Virus record (IMG/VR): IMGVR_UViG_3300047546_001285
Location: 1 to 35,476 of that record
DNA from: a virus
Length of the DNA stretch: 35,476 nt
Reading direction: 5' to 3' (one strand)
In this document: one piece after another, positions 8,548 to 15,170 of the stretch
Numbering within the stretch: the stretch's first letter is position 1
Layout: each line of letters opens with the position of its first letter
The notes under the pieces: model-generated
The model's input: the letters and a program-made list of their open reading frames with translations, nothing else
The model's database searches: none
What the model was told of the DNA's origin: nothing
Translations under genes and position numbers: made by a program

Positions 8548-8813
8548 GTGCTTCAAAAAGTCTTCCGATTAATTTTGAACAATTTCAGAAAAATCCAGTT
8601 GCTGCCGTGGCTTTTTGTATGCTTTTGGCTGTTAGCTATTTGTACTTTGACTTGCGTGCAAACAATCAGGCACAAATTGATGAATGTAGAAAAGAAATGG
8701 CAGTACTTCGTGCAGAGCAAAAGCAAGCATATCGTGCACTAAAAACCGCAGACTCTGCCTTATCCGCAGCGATAACGGAACTACGTATCATCAATTCAAT
8801 GAAGAAGCTATGA
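8544..8813 (+). CDS. Single-pass membrane protein with periplasmic coiled coil
   Basis: I chose ATG 8544 (ATGA overlap); an upstream GTG at 8520 is less likely. Of 89 residues, about 19-37 form one membrane helix (AAVAFCMLLAVSYLYFDL). It is followed by a predicted coiled coil, rich in Ala, Glu, Arg and Gln, to about residue 80. This is the shape of an inner-membrane spanin or a holin accessory. It sits next to another membrane/coiled-coil protein, so the two may act as a pair. The role is inferred. Confidence 0.55.
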   Translation: MSASKSLPINFEQFQKNPVAAVAFCMLLAVSYLYFDLRANNQAQIDECRKEMAVLRAEQKQAYRALKTADSALSAAITELRIINSMKKL

Positions 8814-9253
8814 GACTGCTCTGGATTTTTGCAATCTTGTTTATGGGCGGCTACATCTTCACAGCGAGTTGGGCAGTTGAACCAGCACCAATTAATGAGA
8901 TGGAAGCTTTACTGAAGAAAATTCAACATAATACCAAGGCTGTAGGTCAAGCGACTCAAGCTGCTCGTGAGGTAAGTGAGAAATTAGTAGAGGCAAAAGT
9001 TGAGGAGAAAGAAGAACTGAAAGAAGCTGTTATTGTTGCTGAGGCCAAAGTTGAAAAGGTACAAGAAGTAATACAAAAGATGGAAGAAAAAGTTGAGTTT
9101 TATACTGTTAAGATGATAGGAAATGGAGTAGACACTTCATTTCAAGAAGTATCTTTTAGTGGTCCTGTATATGAAGCCTACCTCAATTATTTAGAAGAAG
9201 GCGGAAAAGAAGATTTTGATTATTTCAGAATGTACTTATGGCAACAAAAGTAA
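8810..9253 (+). CDS. Exported or anchored coiled-coil protein
   Basis: This is a 147-residue protein. Residues 2-22 (RLLWIFAILFMGGYIFTASW) are a signal peptide or signal anchor without a lipobox Cys. Residues 30-95 form a long Glu/Lys/Ala/Val coiled coil. The C-terminal 50 residues are a small acidic, aromatic domain (GPVYEAYLNYLEEGGKED). It overlaps the previous gene by ATGA. An envelope-spanning lysis or tail function is plausible because of the pairing with the coiled-coil protein upstream. I do not recognise the family. Confidence 0.6.
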   Translation: MRLLWIFAILFMGGYIFTASWAVEPAPINEMEALLKKIQHNTKAVGQATQAAREVSEKLVEAKVEEKEELKEAVIVAEAKVEKVQEVIQKMEEKVEFYTVKMIGNGVDTSFQEVSFSGPVYEAYLNYLEEGGKEDFDYFRMYLWQQK

Positions 9254-9360
9254 AAAGTAACGCATCGACGTTCAGAGCAAAGCCACGAGTTAAACTTCGT
9301 AGGCATACCAAGCATAAAAATAAACACAAAAGTTCTAAACCCTATAACCGTCAAGGATAA
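9238..9360 (+). CDS. Tiny basic protein, 40 residues, conserved in Bacteroidetes phages
   Basis: ATG 9238 lies inside the end of the previous gene and the TAA overlaps the next ATG (TAATG at 9358-9362). The product starts MATKVKSNASTFRAKPRVKL and continues with alternating His/Lys/Ser to YNRQG, almost wholly basic. I recall similar STFRAKP proteins in many Bacteroidetes phages, with no known function. Confidence 0.65.
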   Translation: MATKVKSNASTFRAKPRVKLRRHTKHKNKHKSSKPYNRQG

Positions 9361-9704
9361 TGAAAGACGCTTGCTACACCAAAGTCAAAGCACAATATGA
9401 TGTATTTCCTTCAGCTAGGGCATCACAGGCAATTGCAAAGTGTAGAAAGTCAAAGGGTCAAGTAAAAAAGACAAAGGCGGGCTCAGATCTAAAAAGATGG
9501 GGAGCAGAGAAGTGGGTAGACACCAAGAGCGGTAAAGCCTGTGGTGCAGGAGGAAAGAATGAATATTGTCGTCCTTCGAAAAGAGTAAGTTCAAAAACCC
9601 CAGTTACCAAATCAGAATTGAGTCCATCGAAACTCGCAGCAAAGAAAGCTGAGAAGTCAAGAGTAGGAATGGGCAAACGAGTTACTAATGTAAAGAGAAA
9701 ATGA
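9360..9704 (+). CDS. Basic protein of the DUF5872 type
   Basis: This 114-residue protein has the phrases DACYTKVKAQYDVFPSARAS, RWGAEKWVDTKSGKACG and EYCRPSKRVSSKTP, which I recognise as DUF5872-like. The Cys residues (C4, C27 and those in KACG and EYC) may bind a metal. Very high Lys content again suggests nucleic-acid binding. Start and stop overlap both neighbours. Function is unknown. Confidence 0.7.
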   Translation: MKDACYTKVKAQYDVFPSARASQAIAKCRKSKGQVKKTKAGSDLKRWGAEKWVDTKSGKACGAGGKNEYCRPSKRVSSKTPVTKSELSPSKLAAKKAEKSRVGMGKRVTNVKRK

Positions 9705-9817
9705 AAGAAGGATTCCTATTTGGTATTTTATTCGTTACCTTTACAGTAGGAATATCATATATTTTAGGCGAAATAATGGACAAGAGAGATGAAAAACAAA
9801 ATCGTAGGGAAAAATAA
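9701..9817 (+). CDS. Tiny single-pass membrane protein, 38 residues
   Basis: ATG 9701 overlaps the previous TGA (ATGA). Residues 4-24 are one hydrophobic helix (GFLFGILFVTFTVGISYILG), followed by a charged tail (MDKRDEKQNRREK). It overlaps the next gene by 29 bases in another frame. It could be a lysis regulator or pinholin-like peptide; this is inference. Confidence 0.5.
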   Translation: MKEGFLFGILFVTFTVGISYILGEIMDKRDEKQNRREK

Positions 9818-10055
9818 AAGACCATCTTCAAATAAAGCCACAGGACGCGATTACAGCTACGATAAGGAATATCAGAAGGGCAAGGTAGCATATCGTCAAG
9901 AACTTAACGCAGAGGCCCGCAAAAGGGGTATTTATGGTAAGAGAGCAACCAAGGGTGTAGACCTCTCTCACAAGAAGGACGGAAAAATGGTATTAGAAAA
10001 GAAAAGTACCAACCGTGCCCGTCAGGGATCTAACGGTAAATCTACTAAAAAGTAA
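9789..10055 (+). CDS. Basic protein resembling a degenerate HNH-type protein
   Basis: This is an 88-residue basic protein. The N-terminal half has RDYSYDKEYQKGKVAYRQEL. The C-terminal half (GVDLSHKKDGKMVLEKKSTN) resembles the end of phage HNH proteins, where D-x-D-H and an NRS/NRA segment are usual. Here the DVDH core reads DLSH, so nuclease activity is doubtful. Its TAA lies inside the end of the terminase gene on the other strand (11-base convergent overlap). A DNA-binding or structural role is possible. Confidence 0.55.
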   Translation: MKNKIVGKNKRPSSNKATGRDYSYDKEYQKGKVAYRQELNAEARKRGIYGKRATKGVDLSHKKDGKMVLEKKSTNRARQGSNGKSTKK

Positions 10056-11874
10056 CCTCTCTCCAGACTTTCATTGCCTTTCCATTCTGATATACAATCA
10101 TCGGAATGGTTTTCTTCTGAGGCGCAGCATCAACTTTCTTCTTGAGTTTTTCCATCAGATCTTTGTGATAGATTTCACAACCAACCACAGCATCCAACAA
10201 ATCCGTATTCTCGGTAATGTAGACCTTTGCTTCTTCAATCATCTGAATCAAATAAACTGACTCAAAGTTCTTACGAAGATAATCAATCAAATAAGCATTG
10301 GCTCTTTCTGCGGTGTGGTCATTCTTATACCAGCCATAAGGTCTGTCTTTACTCAAGAATGTTTTACCTAAGTTTCTTGGTGACGGAGCCAACAAATCTT
10401 GACGATTGTTTGTTCTGTATGTATCCAAGATAACACCACCTCGGTTAATCTCAATCATAACCTTTGCCCCACCGAAATAATCTTGTAGGTTGATGTTGTT
10501 GGTCATAATCAAATCTGGATCTGCTGCTCTTTCTTTGTAGAATCCAACGTATGTATTAGTGTCTAAGTTCTTGATTGCTATACAGTTATCAGAGCCATCT
10601 CCCAGTTTAGATGAAATGAATGGAATCGGGTCCATCCCTGCAATGTATTTGTGATTGGGATTGTATCTTTCAAGGAGTGTAAACTTTCCTTCTTTGTCTG
10701 GCTTTACCTGAAGTTCTCCGCTGATATCTTTGTAAATAATACATTTTTCAATCGGTGGGGGCTCAGACAAAATAATTCTTTCCTGTTGATTTAATTTATG
10801 AATAACATCCACAGGCAAAGCACCATGAGAGGTAGAAGAAAATACTTCATTAATATCTAATGGATACTGCTTAATAAATGAATTAAGGAATGACTTATCT
10901 TCAATCTTATCTAACTTCTCACGAGTCTTATTAATCCACTCTGTTGCTCCCTCAATATCAGAATACCCATTAGGACAGAAGTTAAGAATCTTTCCCGTCT
11001 CTCTACCCTCTCCATCAATCTCTGGTGCTTCCATAATTCCCATGTTTCCAGGAAGAAATACAGTAAGCAAGTTAAGATTCTCAGCATTCTTCCAAAGGTT
11101 GTTTGCAAGTTTCTGTCCCACACTAGTTGATTCTCCTGCGCTTCCTCCAATGACGATTGGTGCCACCTTGATAAAACCAGACTTAACGCTTGCTTGAGCC
11201 GACTTATAAACCTGATCGGCCTTACTATGCAACATACACTCATCAATCAATACGTGCATCGCACGATAGGCTTCCAATGCAGTTGGAGTATCTTGTGTTT
11301 CTCTTGTGATAATTTGAGAATCCAGTCCACTAATTTCACCTGTCTTTTGGTCTTTTACTCCCATGTGTAAATATCCAACCTGACGAGTTGAAATGATATC
11401 AGGCTTGATATAAGGATTCAGATTATCATAAATAATTCTTGTTTTTTCTTTGAATAGAGTTTCCAAACGAGTTTTATCTGCACTGGTAATCAATGAAGTA
11501 GAACCCGGGTTTGTAAGTGCAATCCACATTGGGGCAACTCCACCAAAGATTAACGAAAGTCCTATCTCACGCCTCTTAGTTACAAATAAGTCGTGGTTAG
11601 TATTTCTTGCGTTTATATAAGCCTCATAGATTAACTCATCTACATCTCTCCAGATGGGTCGTTTTCTAAATCCTCTGGCGTCTTTAATCATACACTGAGT
11701 TAAAGCAAAGTAATGAATACCAGTCAATCCGAACTTTCCTTCGTGCCAGTTTTCCATTTCATTTCCCCACCAAATATCTTTTTCTTTATTTGTTGCATGT
11801 GGGTCTAGTCCATATTTACTGAACCATTCATTGTATTCAAACTTCGGTAGTTTTTTGTTTTCTATGATTTCCAT
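10045..11874 (-). CDS. terL: Terminase large subunit
   Basis: This is a 609-residue DNA-packaging motor. The ATPase domain has a Walker A-like VTKRREIGLS at residues 98-107 and a Walker B HVLIDEC at 207-213 (D211, E212). The C-terminal nuclease domain begins near residue 400, with YIAGMDP (D415) as the likely first metal ligand. Length and order match phage TerL, which cuts concatemeric DNA and pumps it into the prohead through the portal. The gene is on the minus strand, convergent with the structural genes, and starts by TAATG overlap with the gene at 11874-12197. It is the last gene of its transcript and no terminator is evident. Confidence 0.9.
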   Translation of the reverse strand: MEIIENKKLPKFEYNEWFSKYGLDPHATNKEKDIWWGNEMENWHEGKFGLTGIHYFALTQCMIKDARGFRKRPIWRDVDELIYEAYINARNTNHDLFVTKRREIGLSLIFGGVAPMWIALTNPGSTSLITSADKTRLETLFKEKTRIIYDNLNPYIKPDIISTRQVGYLHMGVKDQKTGEISGLDSQIITRETQDTPTALEAYRAMHVLIDECMLHSKADQVYKSAQASVKSGFIKVAPIVIGGSAGESTSVGQKLANNLWKNAENLNLLTVFLPGNMGIMEAPEIDGEGRETGKILNFCPNGYSDIEGATEWINKTREKLDKIEDKSFLNSFIKQYPLDINEVFSSTSHGALPVDVIHKLNQQERIILSEPPPIEKCIIYKDISGELQVKPDKEGKFTLLERYNPNHKYIAGMDPIPFISSKLGDGSDNCIAIKNLDTNTYVGFYKERAADPDLIMTNNINLQDYFGGAKVMIEINRGGVILDTYRTNNRQDLLAPSPRNLGKTFLSKDRPYGWYKNDHTAERANAYLIDYLRKNFESVYLIQMIEEAKVYITENTDLLDAVVGCEIYHKDLMEKLKKKVDAAPQKKTIPMIVYQNGKAMKVWREVTF

Positions 11875-12197
11875 TATAATCTCTTGGCTGAAGACATCCT
11901 ATCTAAAAACGACACACTTTCGTCTACTGTTTCTTTTTCAGGATAGGCTTCTAACTTAGCTAATTTCAATGACTTGTTGATTTTGTCTCCTGCTTGTAAC
12001 AACTGAAACAATCCCTTTTGGTAGTCATCATCCAAGTTTAATGTCTTGTTCTTTACGGCATCCATTAACTGTTTTGAAGCCGATACCAATGTAGAATAGA
12101 AATCTTTAGCAGGATCTGTGTCCTGTAAACTAATCCTTTCAATGGCATCAGCTTCAGATATTTTATTTTCCTTTAGGAACTTTTGAAGTTTTTCCAT
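11874..12197 (-). CDS. Possible terminase small subunit or packaging accessory
   Basis: This is a 107-residue, highly helical, charged protein (LQKFLKENKISEADAIERIS, then DFYSTLVSASKQLMDAVKN). It is directly upstream of terL with a TAATG overlap. The size, helical character and place fit a small terminase subunit, which recognises phage DNA for packaging. No helix-turn-helix motif is obvious, so the call rests mainly on position. Confidence 0.45.
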   Translation of the reverse strand: MEKLQKFLKENKISEADAIERISLQDTDPAKDFYSTLVSASKQLMDAVKNKTLNLDDDYQKGLFQLLQAGDKINKSLKLAKLEAYPEKETVDESVSFLDRMSSAKRL

Positions 12198-12342
12198 CTT
12201 TGATAGCTTTTATCTTTTTCTTTTGGGCTTCTATCTGCTTCTGAGCCTTGTTCTTAGACTCTTCGTTTTGAGTCTGTTCATAGAATTCCCACCATCCGAA
12301 AAGCTTTTCGAGTTCTTTTACTTCTTTATTTATATTCGCCAT
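12163..12342 (-). CDS. Small helical protein of the packaging operon
   Basis: I prefer ATG 12342 (59 residues, MANINKEVKELEKLFGWW); an in-frame ATG at 12363 would overlap the upstream gene by 34 bases. The product has an aromatic core (GWWEFYEQ) followed by a Lys/Gln/Glu-rich coiled-coil stretch and a basic tail (KTSKVPKGK). It overlaps the next gene by 35 bases. I recall similar proteins next to terminase genes in Bacteroidetes phages, with no known function. Confidence 0.6.
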   Translation of the reverse strand: MANINKEVKELEKLFGWWEFYEQTQNEESKNKAQKQIEAQKKKIKAIKDGKTSKVPKGK

Positions 12343-12719
12343 AAGTTTATTGCTGTTTTCCAAAATTCTAAATCAAATTCAAGCATATCTCCTTCGAGTA
12401 TCTCCCACTCCAAAGACTTAACCAACTTAAATAGGTTTGCCATTGCGTGTAATTGAGCTACTGAGGGATTGCTGACATATCTGTAATCTCCGTTTAATCC
12501 TCCTTGAATAGCTAGGTGAATTTCAGTCTGAGGCCTCAGAACATGAATCTTTCCTTCTCTATCTAGGAAGTGAGTAAACAAGTCTTCTTTGTGACCTAAT
12601 CCTCCCATGTGATAAGTAGGAGTATCAATCTTCGGTTTCTTACGAGCATACTCTAATACCTCAGTAGCAACTAATCTATCTTCAGGTCTTGTGTATGTCC
12701 AATAGACGTAGAGTTTCAT
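12330..12719 (-). CDS. Unknown protein, 129 residues
   Basis: It begins MKLYVYWTYTRPEDRLVATE and contains YHMGGLGHKEDLFTHFLDRE. The C-terminus is acidic with Trp (SLEWEILEGDMLEFDLEFW). It is soluble and mixed alpha/beta. There is no motif I can name. It lies 3 bases after the DUF3310 gene, in the same operon as terminase. A 14-base palindrome, TCTGAGGCCTCAGA, lies within it at 12527-12540. Confidence 0.6.
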   Translation of the reverse strand: MKLYVYWTYTRPEDRLVATEVLEYARKKPKIDTPTYHMGGLGHKEDLFTHFLDREGKIHVLRPQTEIHLAIQGGLNGDYRYVSNPSVAQLHAMANLFKLVKSLEWEILEGDMLEFDLEFWKTAINLWRI

Positions 12720-12722
12720 AAC

Positions 12723-13013
12723 TTAAAGTTTAGACCAAAGGGGATCTTGTGTGAATGATGTAACCATTGACGGACTAGACTTACGAACAAATTCTTCTTC
12801 TGTCGAATTATTGTCAATCATCTTCTGCAAATACCACATTGCTTTTTTTAGGTCTTCGACTCCACCCTTTTCCTCACAGCGCCATAGATATTTAATTACA
12901 TTGGCAGTACACACTGCGTCTAATCCCTTTTTATTTACTGTAGCAGCTTCTAGGGCATCAATGCATTCGACTTTTCCCTGCTTATAGTGTGACGGATTAA
13001 TGTTATCTTTCAT
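12723..13013 (-). CDS. DUF3310 family protein
   Basis: This 96-residue protein has the family signature at its N-terminus: INPSHYKQGKVECIDALEAA, then ANVIKYLWRCEEKGGVEDLK and AMWYLQKMI. DUF3310 proteins are common in tailed phages and sometimes labelled nucleotide-kinase-like. Their biochemical role is not settled. The gene overlaps the metallophosphoesterase stop at base 13013. The last 25 residues lie outside the conserved core. Confidence 0.85.
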   Translation of the reverse strand: MKDNINPSHYKQGKVECIDALEAATVNKKGLDAVCTANVIKYLWRCEEKGGVEDLKKAMWYLQKMIDNNSTEEEFVRKSSPSMVTSFTQDPLWSKL

Positions 13014-14020
13014 TATAGTATTTGTCCATTAATGATTTTGAAGTTCTCAACGTGGAAGGTAAGGTCTTCGTGAACTGTAACGTAAGCAAATCCGTTGGCC
13101 CATTTTGTGAATGCGTATGGACGATAGTCAGGACTCAAGTTACACAAGCAACCCATTGACCAAACACCAACTTGTTCTCCACGCAAATTACTTTCAGAGT
13201 GATGAGAAACTTGATGATAGTGACCCACGATAGTAGAAGCCTTAGCTTTCAAGAACATACCACGAGCAGGGTTTACGGGTGAGAATACTGACTCGCCCAA
13301 TTCGTGACCGTGAAGCACTGTCAGTTTACCCAAGTTAATCATTTCTCTGTTGACAGGAATAATTCTGTACTCATCCAACCGCAACAATGATTCCAAACTA
13401 ATGTCATTCAAGTCAGCCAACTCACGAGCATTTCTCAACACGTAGGCTCTCATACGCTCCTCGTGGTTTCCAATCTTATAGAAGATTGCTTGTGTTGGAA
13501 ATAACTCTCTCAAATACTTGAAGAAGTTTCTTCCCATTTCCAATTCTTCTGAAATCTTTGGTCTGCGAATCTCCTTTGAAAAACGAGACACATCATAACA
13601 ATCCAAGATATCTCCATTGAGGATGATTGTATCTACTTCGTGAGATACTCCGTATTCTAATGCAGCAGCAAGAGCGTCCTCATCGTGAAAGGGCAAGTGA
13701 ATATCAGAAAGAATCAAATACTTTCCTTTACCCAAATTCACAGGCTCCATGTTTTCAGCCTTTGATAGAATGTTTAATTTAGCTAATCCTTCTTTTACGC
13801 TTGAGTGTTTTACATCGGTGACATGACCAGCAGAAACAGCGTTTTTTAATTTCTTCTCTCCGTTGGCTCCTTTGTAATAACGAATGGTAGAGCGTGCCAT
13901 TTCAACATCAGCAAACAATCCTTCTTCTCGTGTAAAAATCATACTTGCCAATGTTCTATTTGGCATGTCAGGGAACTGAGCGATATAGCCTAATACTATA
14001 TCCTGCTTTGTGCTTTTCAT
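13013..14020 (-). CDS. Calcineurin-like metallophosphoesterase
   Basis: I chose ATG 14020 (335 residues, MKSTKQDIVLGYIAQFP), which overlaps the spanin stop as ATGA; the longer frame from 14077 lies wholly within the spanin gene. The N-terminal 80 residues are helical and may bind DNA (RTLASMIFTREEG). The phosphoesterase core carries LSDIHLPFHD, NGDILD, GNHEER, LHGHE and GHYHQ, which are the five metal-binding motifs of the superfamily. Likely a two-metal phosphodiesterase or phosphatase; the substrate is unknown. DNA-end or nucleotide processing during replication or packaging is possible. Confidence 0.85.
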   Translation of the reverse strand: MKSTKQDIVLGYIAQFPDMPNRTLASMIFTREEGLFADVEMARSTIRYYKGANGEKKLKNAVSAGHVTDVKHSSVKEGLAKLNILSKAENMEPVNLGKGKYLILSDIHLPFHDEDALAAALEYGVSHEVDTIILNGDILDCYDVSRFSKEIRRPKISEELEMGRNFFKYLRELFPTQAIFYKIGNHEERMRAYVLRNARELADLNDISLESLLRLDEYRIIPVNREMINLGKLTVLHGHELGESVFSPVNPARGMFLKAKASTIVGHYHQVSHHSESNLRGEQVGVWSMGCLCNLSPDYRPYAFTKWANGFAYVTVHEDLTFHVENFKIINGQIL

Positions 14021-14421
14021 TTCTTTAAGAATATGGTTGCAATAATACCAATTAAAAATGAAATAATCAAGTACCACCAGTTGATCATATACTTGGTATA
14101 AACCTTACCCGCAACCTTAACCTCGTAAGGTATTGTATCTCTGTAAGTTATGGTATCGGGTTTAACTGTTACACCGAAGAAGTTGCCTTTCTTTTCGATG
14201 ATTAGTTTTTTGGTTTCAATGATTGTATCGTGTTCAATGATGAATGAATCTCTGTATTCGGGTAAAGGAACCTTAACTTCTTTGATGATTGTATCCTTTA
14301 CAATTACTGTATCGGTCTCAACTAAATAGGGATATTTGTGTACCAATCGGTCATATCTTTTCTTTGGTGTACCGCAAGAGATTACCATAATGGTCATTGC
14401 GATAATAAATAGATTTTTCAT
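14017..14421 (-). CDS. Putative unimolecular spanin (lipoprotein with C-terminal membrane anchor)
   Basis: Of 134 residues, 1-16 are a lipoprotein signal ending in ISC (C16), so the mature protein would be lipidated and sent to the outer membrane. The middle is a beta-prone, charged stretch full of DTI/DTV phrases (VETDTVIVKDTIIKEVKVP). Residues about 113-131 form a membrane helix followed by LKK. An N-terminal lipobox plus a C-terminal inner-membrane helix is the defining plan of a u-spanin, which joins or fuses the two membranes in the last step of lysis. It has its own promoter box 4 bases upstream. Confidence 0.75.
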   Translation of the reverse strand: MKNLFIIAMTIMVISCGTPKKRYDRLVHKYPYLVETDTVIVKDTIIKEVKVPLPEYRDSFIIEHDTIIETKKLIIEKKGNFFGVTVKPDTITYRDTIPYEVKVAGKVYTKYMINWWYLIISFLIGIIATIFLKK

Positions 14422-14425
14422 ATTG

Positions 14426-14433
14426 CAAATATA
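14426..14433 (-). promoter_or_regulatory. Bacteroidetes-type -7 element of the spanin operon
   Basis: On the minus strand TATATTTG ends 4 bases before the ATG at 14421. No TTG stands at the expected -33 place. That region is occupied by the inverted repeat at 14442-14484, so a bound regulator may replace it. Confidence 0.55.
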
Positions 14434-14441
14434 AGGTTTAT

Positions 14442-14484
14442 ACTTATAAGTTTACTATAAACTACAAACTATAAACTTATAAGT
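14442..14484 (-). promoter_or_regulatory. Inverted-repeat operator-like site upstream of the spanin promoter
   Basis: ACTTATAAGTTTA (14442-14454) and TAAACTTATAAGT (14472-14484) are perfect 13-base inverted arms 17 bases apart. Each arm begins or ends with the palindrome ACTTATAAGT. The site covers the -33 region of the spanin promoter, which fits an activator or repressor of late genes. Confidence 0.5.
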
Positions 14485-14545
14485 CGCCAAAACACATAAA
14501 AATAACACGATTTGGCAAGTTATAAGACTGAGGCCTTAGGTAAAC

Positions 14546-14568
14546 AAAAAGGGCAGCCGAAGCCGCCC
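14546..14568 (-). terminator. Intrinsic terminator of the replication operon
   Basis: On the minus strand GGGCGGC pairs with GCTGCCC around a TTCG tetraloop (7 pairs, one G-U), then five T's. It lies 24 bases after the stop of the exonuclease gene and would end the long transcript that comes from the right. Confidence 0.9.
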
Positions 14569-14591
14569 CAAGTGTAAAATAGACATCATTT

Positions 14592-15161
14592 TTAGCCGTG
14601 TAATATTTCGTTGTAGATTTGTTCTGTCAACTCAATATCATAGAGTGCATCATGAAGACTTTCATCTAAAACATCAATGTCAAACTCTTTGGCAACTGTA
14701 GACAATTTAAAGTTTGGCATCTTAGCTCGAGACGAAGCAAGGTAGACCGAAGCCATAACCATTACATCGTGAGTATCGGCCCAAAACCAAGAACCAAAGT
14801 AATTATCTCCCATTTGAGTAAAGAATGCTCGAAAGAATTGATTATCAAAAGATGCATTGTTGTATCCAACCAAATGAAACTTATCTGTTTTATTGTACTT
14901 GTCTACATATTTTGACAAGATGGCAATTAATTCAGAATAAACTTCATGCATCGGTTTGTAGTTTGCCAAATCCTCACGAGTGATTCCTCCTACAGCAAGT
15001 GCCTCATCTTCAATGATTGCATCTTTGTGTGGTTGAACTTTGAAGTTAAATGTTTCTTTTGTCTCACCGTCAATCACAATTTTACCTGAGATTTGGTGGA
15101 TTCCGTTCTTCCAGAATTTTACTCCTGTTGTTTCTAAATCGTAAAAAAATAATTTATTCAT
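14592..15161 (-). CDS. DnaQ-like 3'-5' exonuclease (DEDDh)
   Basis: This 189-residue protein has exonuclease motif I FFYDLETTG (D8, E10), motif II NNASFDNQFF (D106) and motif III SLHDALYDIELT (H170, D175). Together these are the DEDDh set of metal-dependent exonucleases. It would remove nucleotides from 3' ends, either proofreading or processing DNA. The DNA polymerase here has its own exonuclease domain, so this one may act in repair, recombination or host DNA breakdown. It is the last gene before the terminator. Confidence 0.88.
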   Translation of the reverse strand: MNKLFFYDLETTGVKFWKNGIHQISGKIVIDGETKETFNFKVQPHKDAIIEDEALAVGGITREDLANYKPMHEVYSELIAILSKYVDKYNKTDKFHLVGYNNASFDNQFFRAFFTQMGDNYFGSWFWADTHDVMVMASVYLASSRAKMPNFKLSTVAKEFDIDVLDESLHDALYDIELTEQIYNEILHG

Positions 15162-15170
15162 GTTTTTAAG

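Noticed and set aside
10015-10433. Two plus-strand frames running into the terminase gene
   Set aside because: They lie antisense to the C-terminal coding part of terL and have Cys/Ser/His-rich, antisense-like composition.
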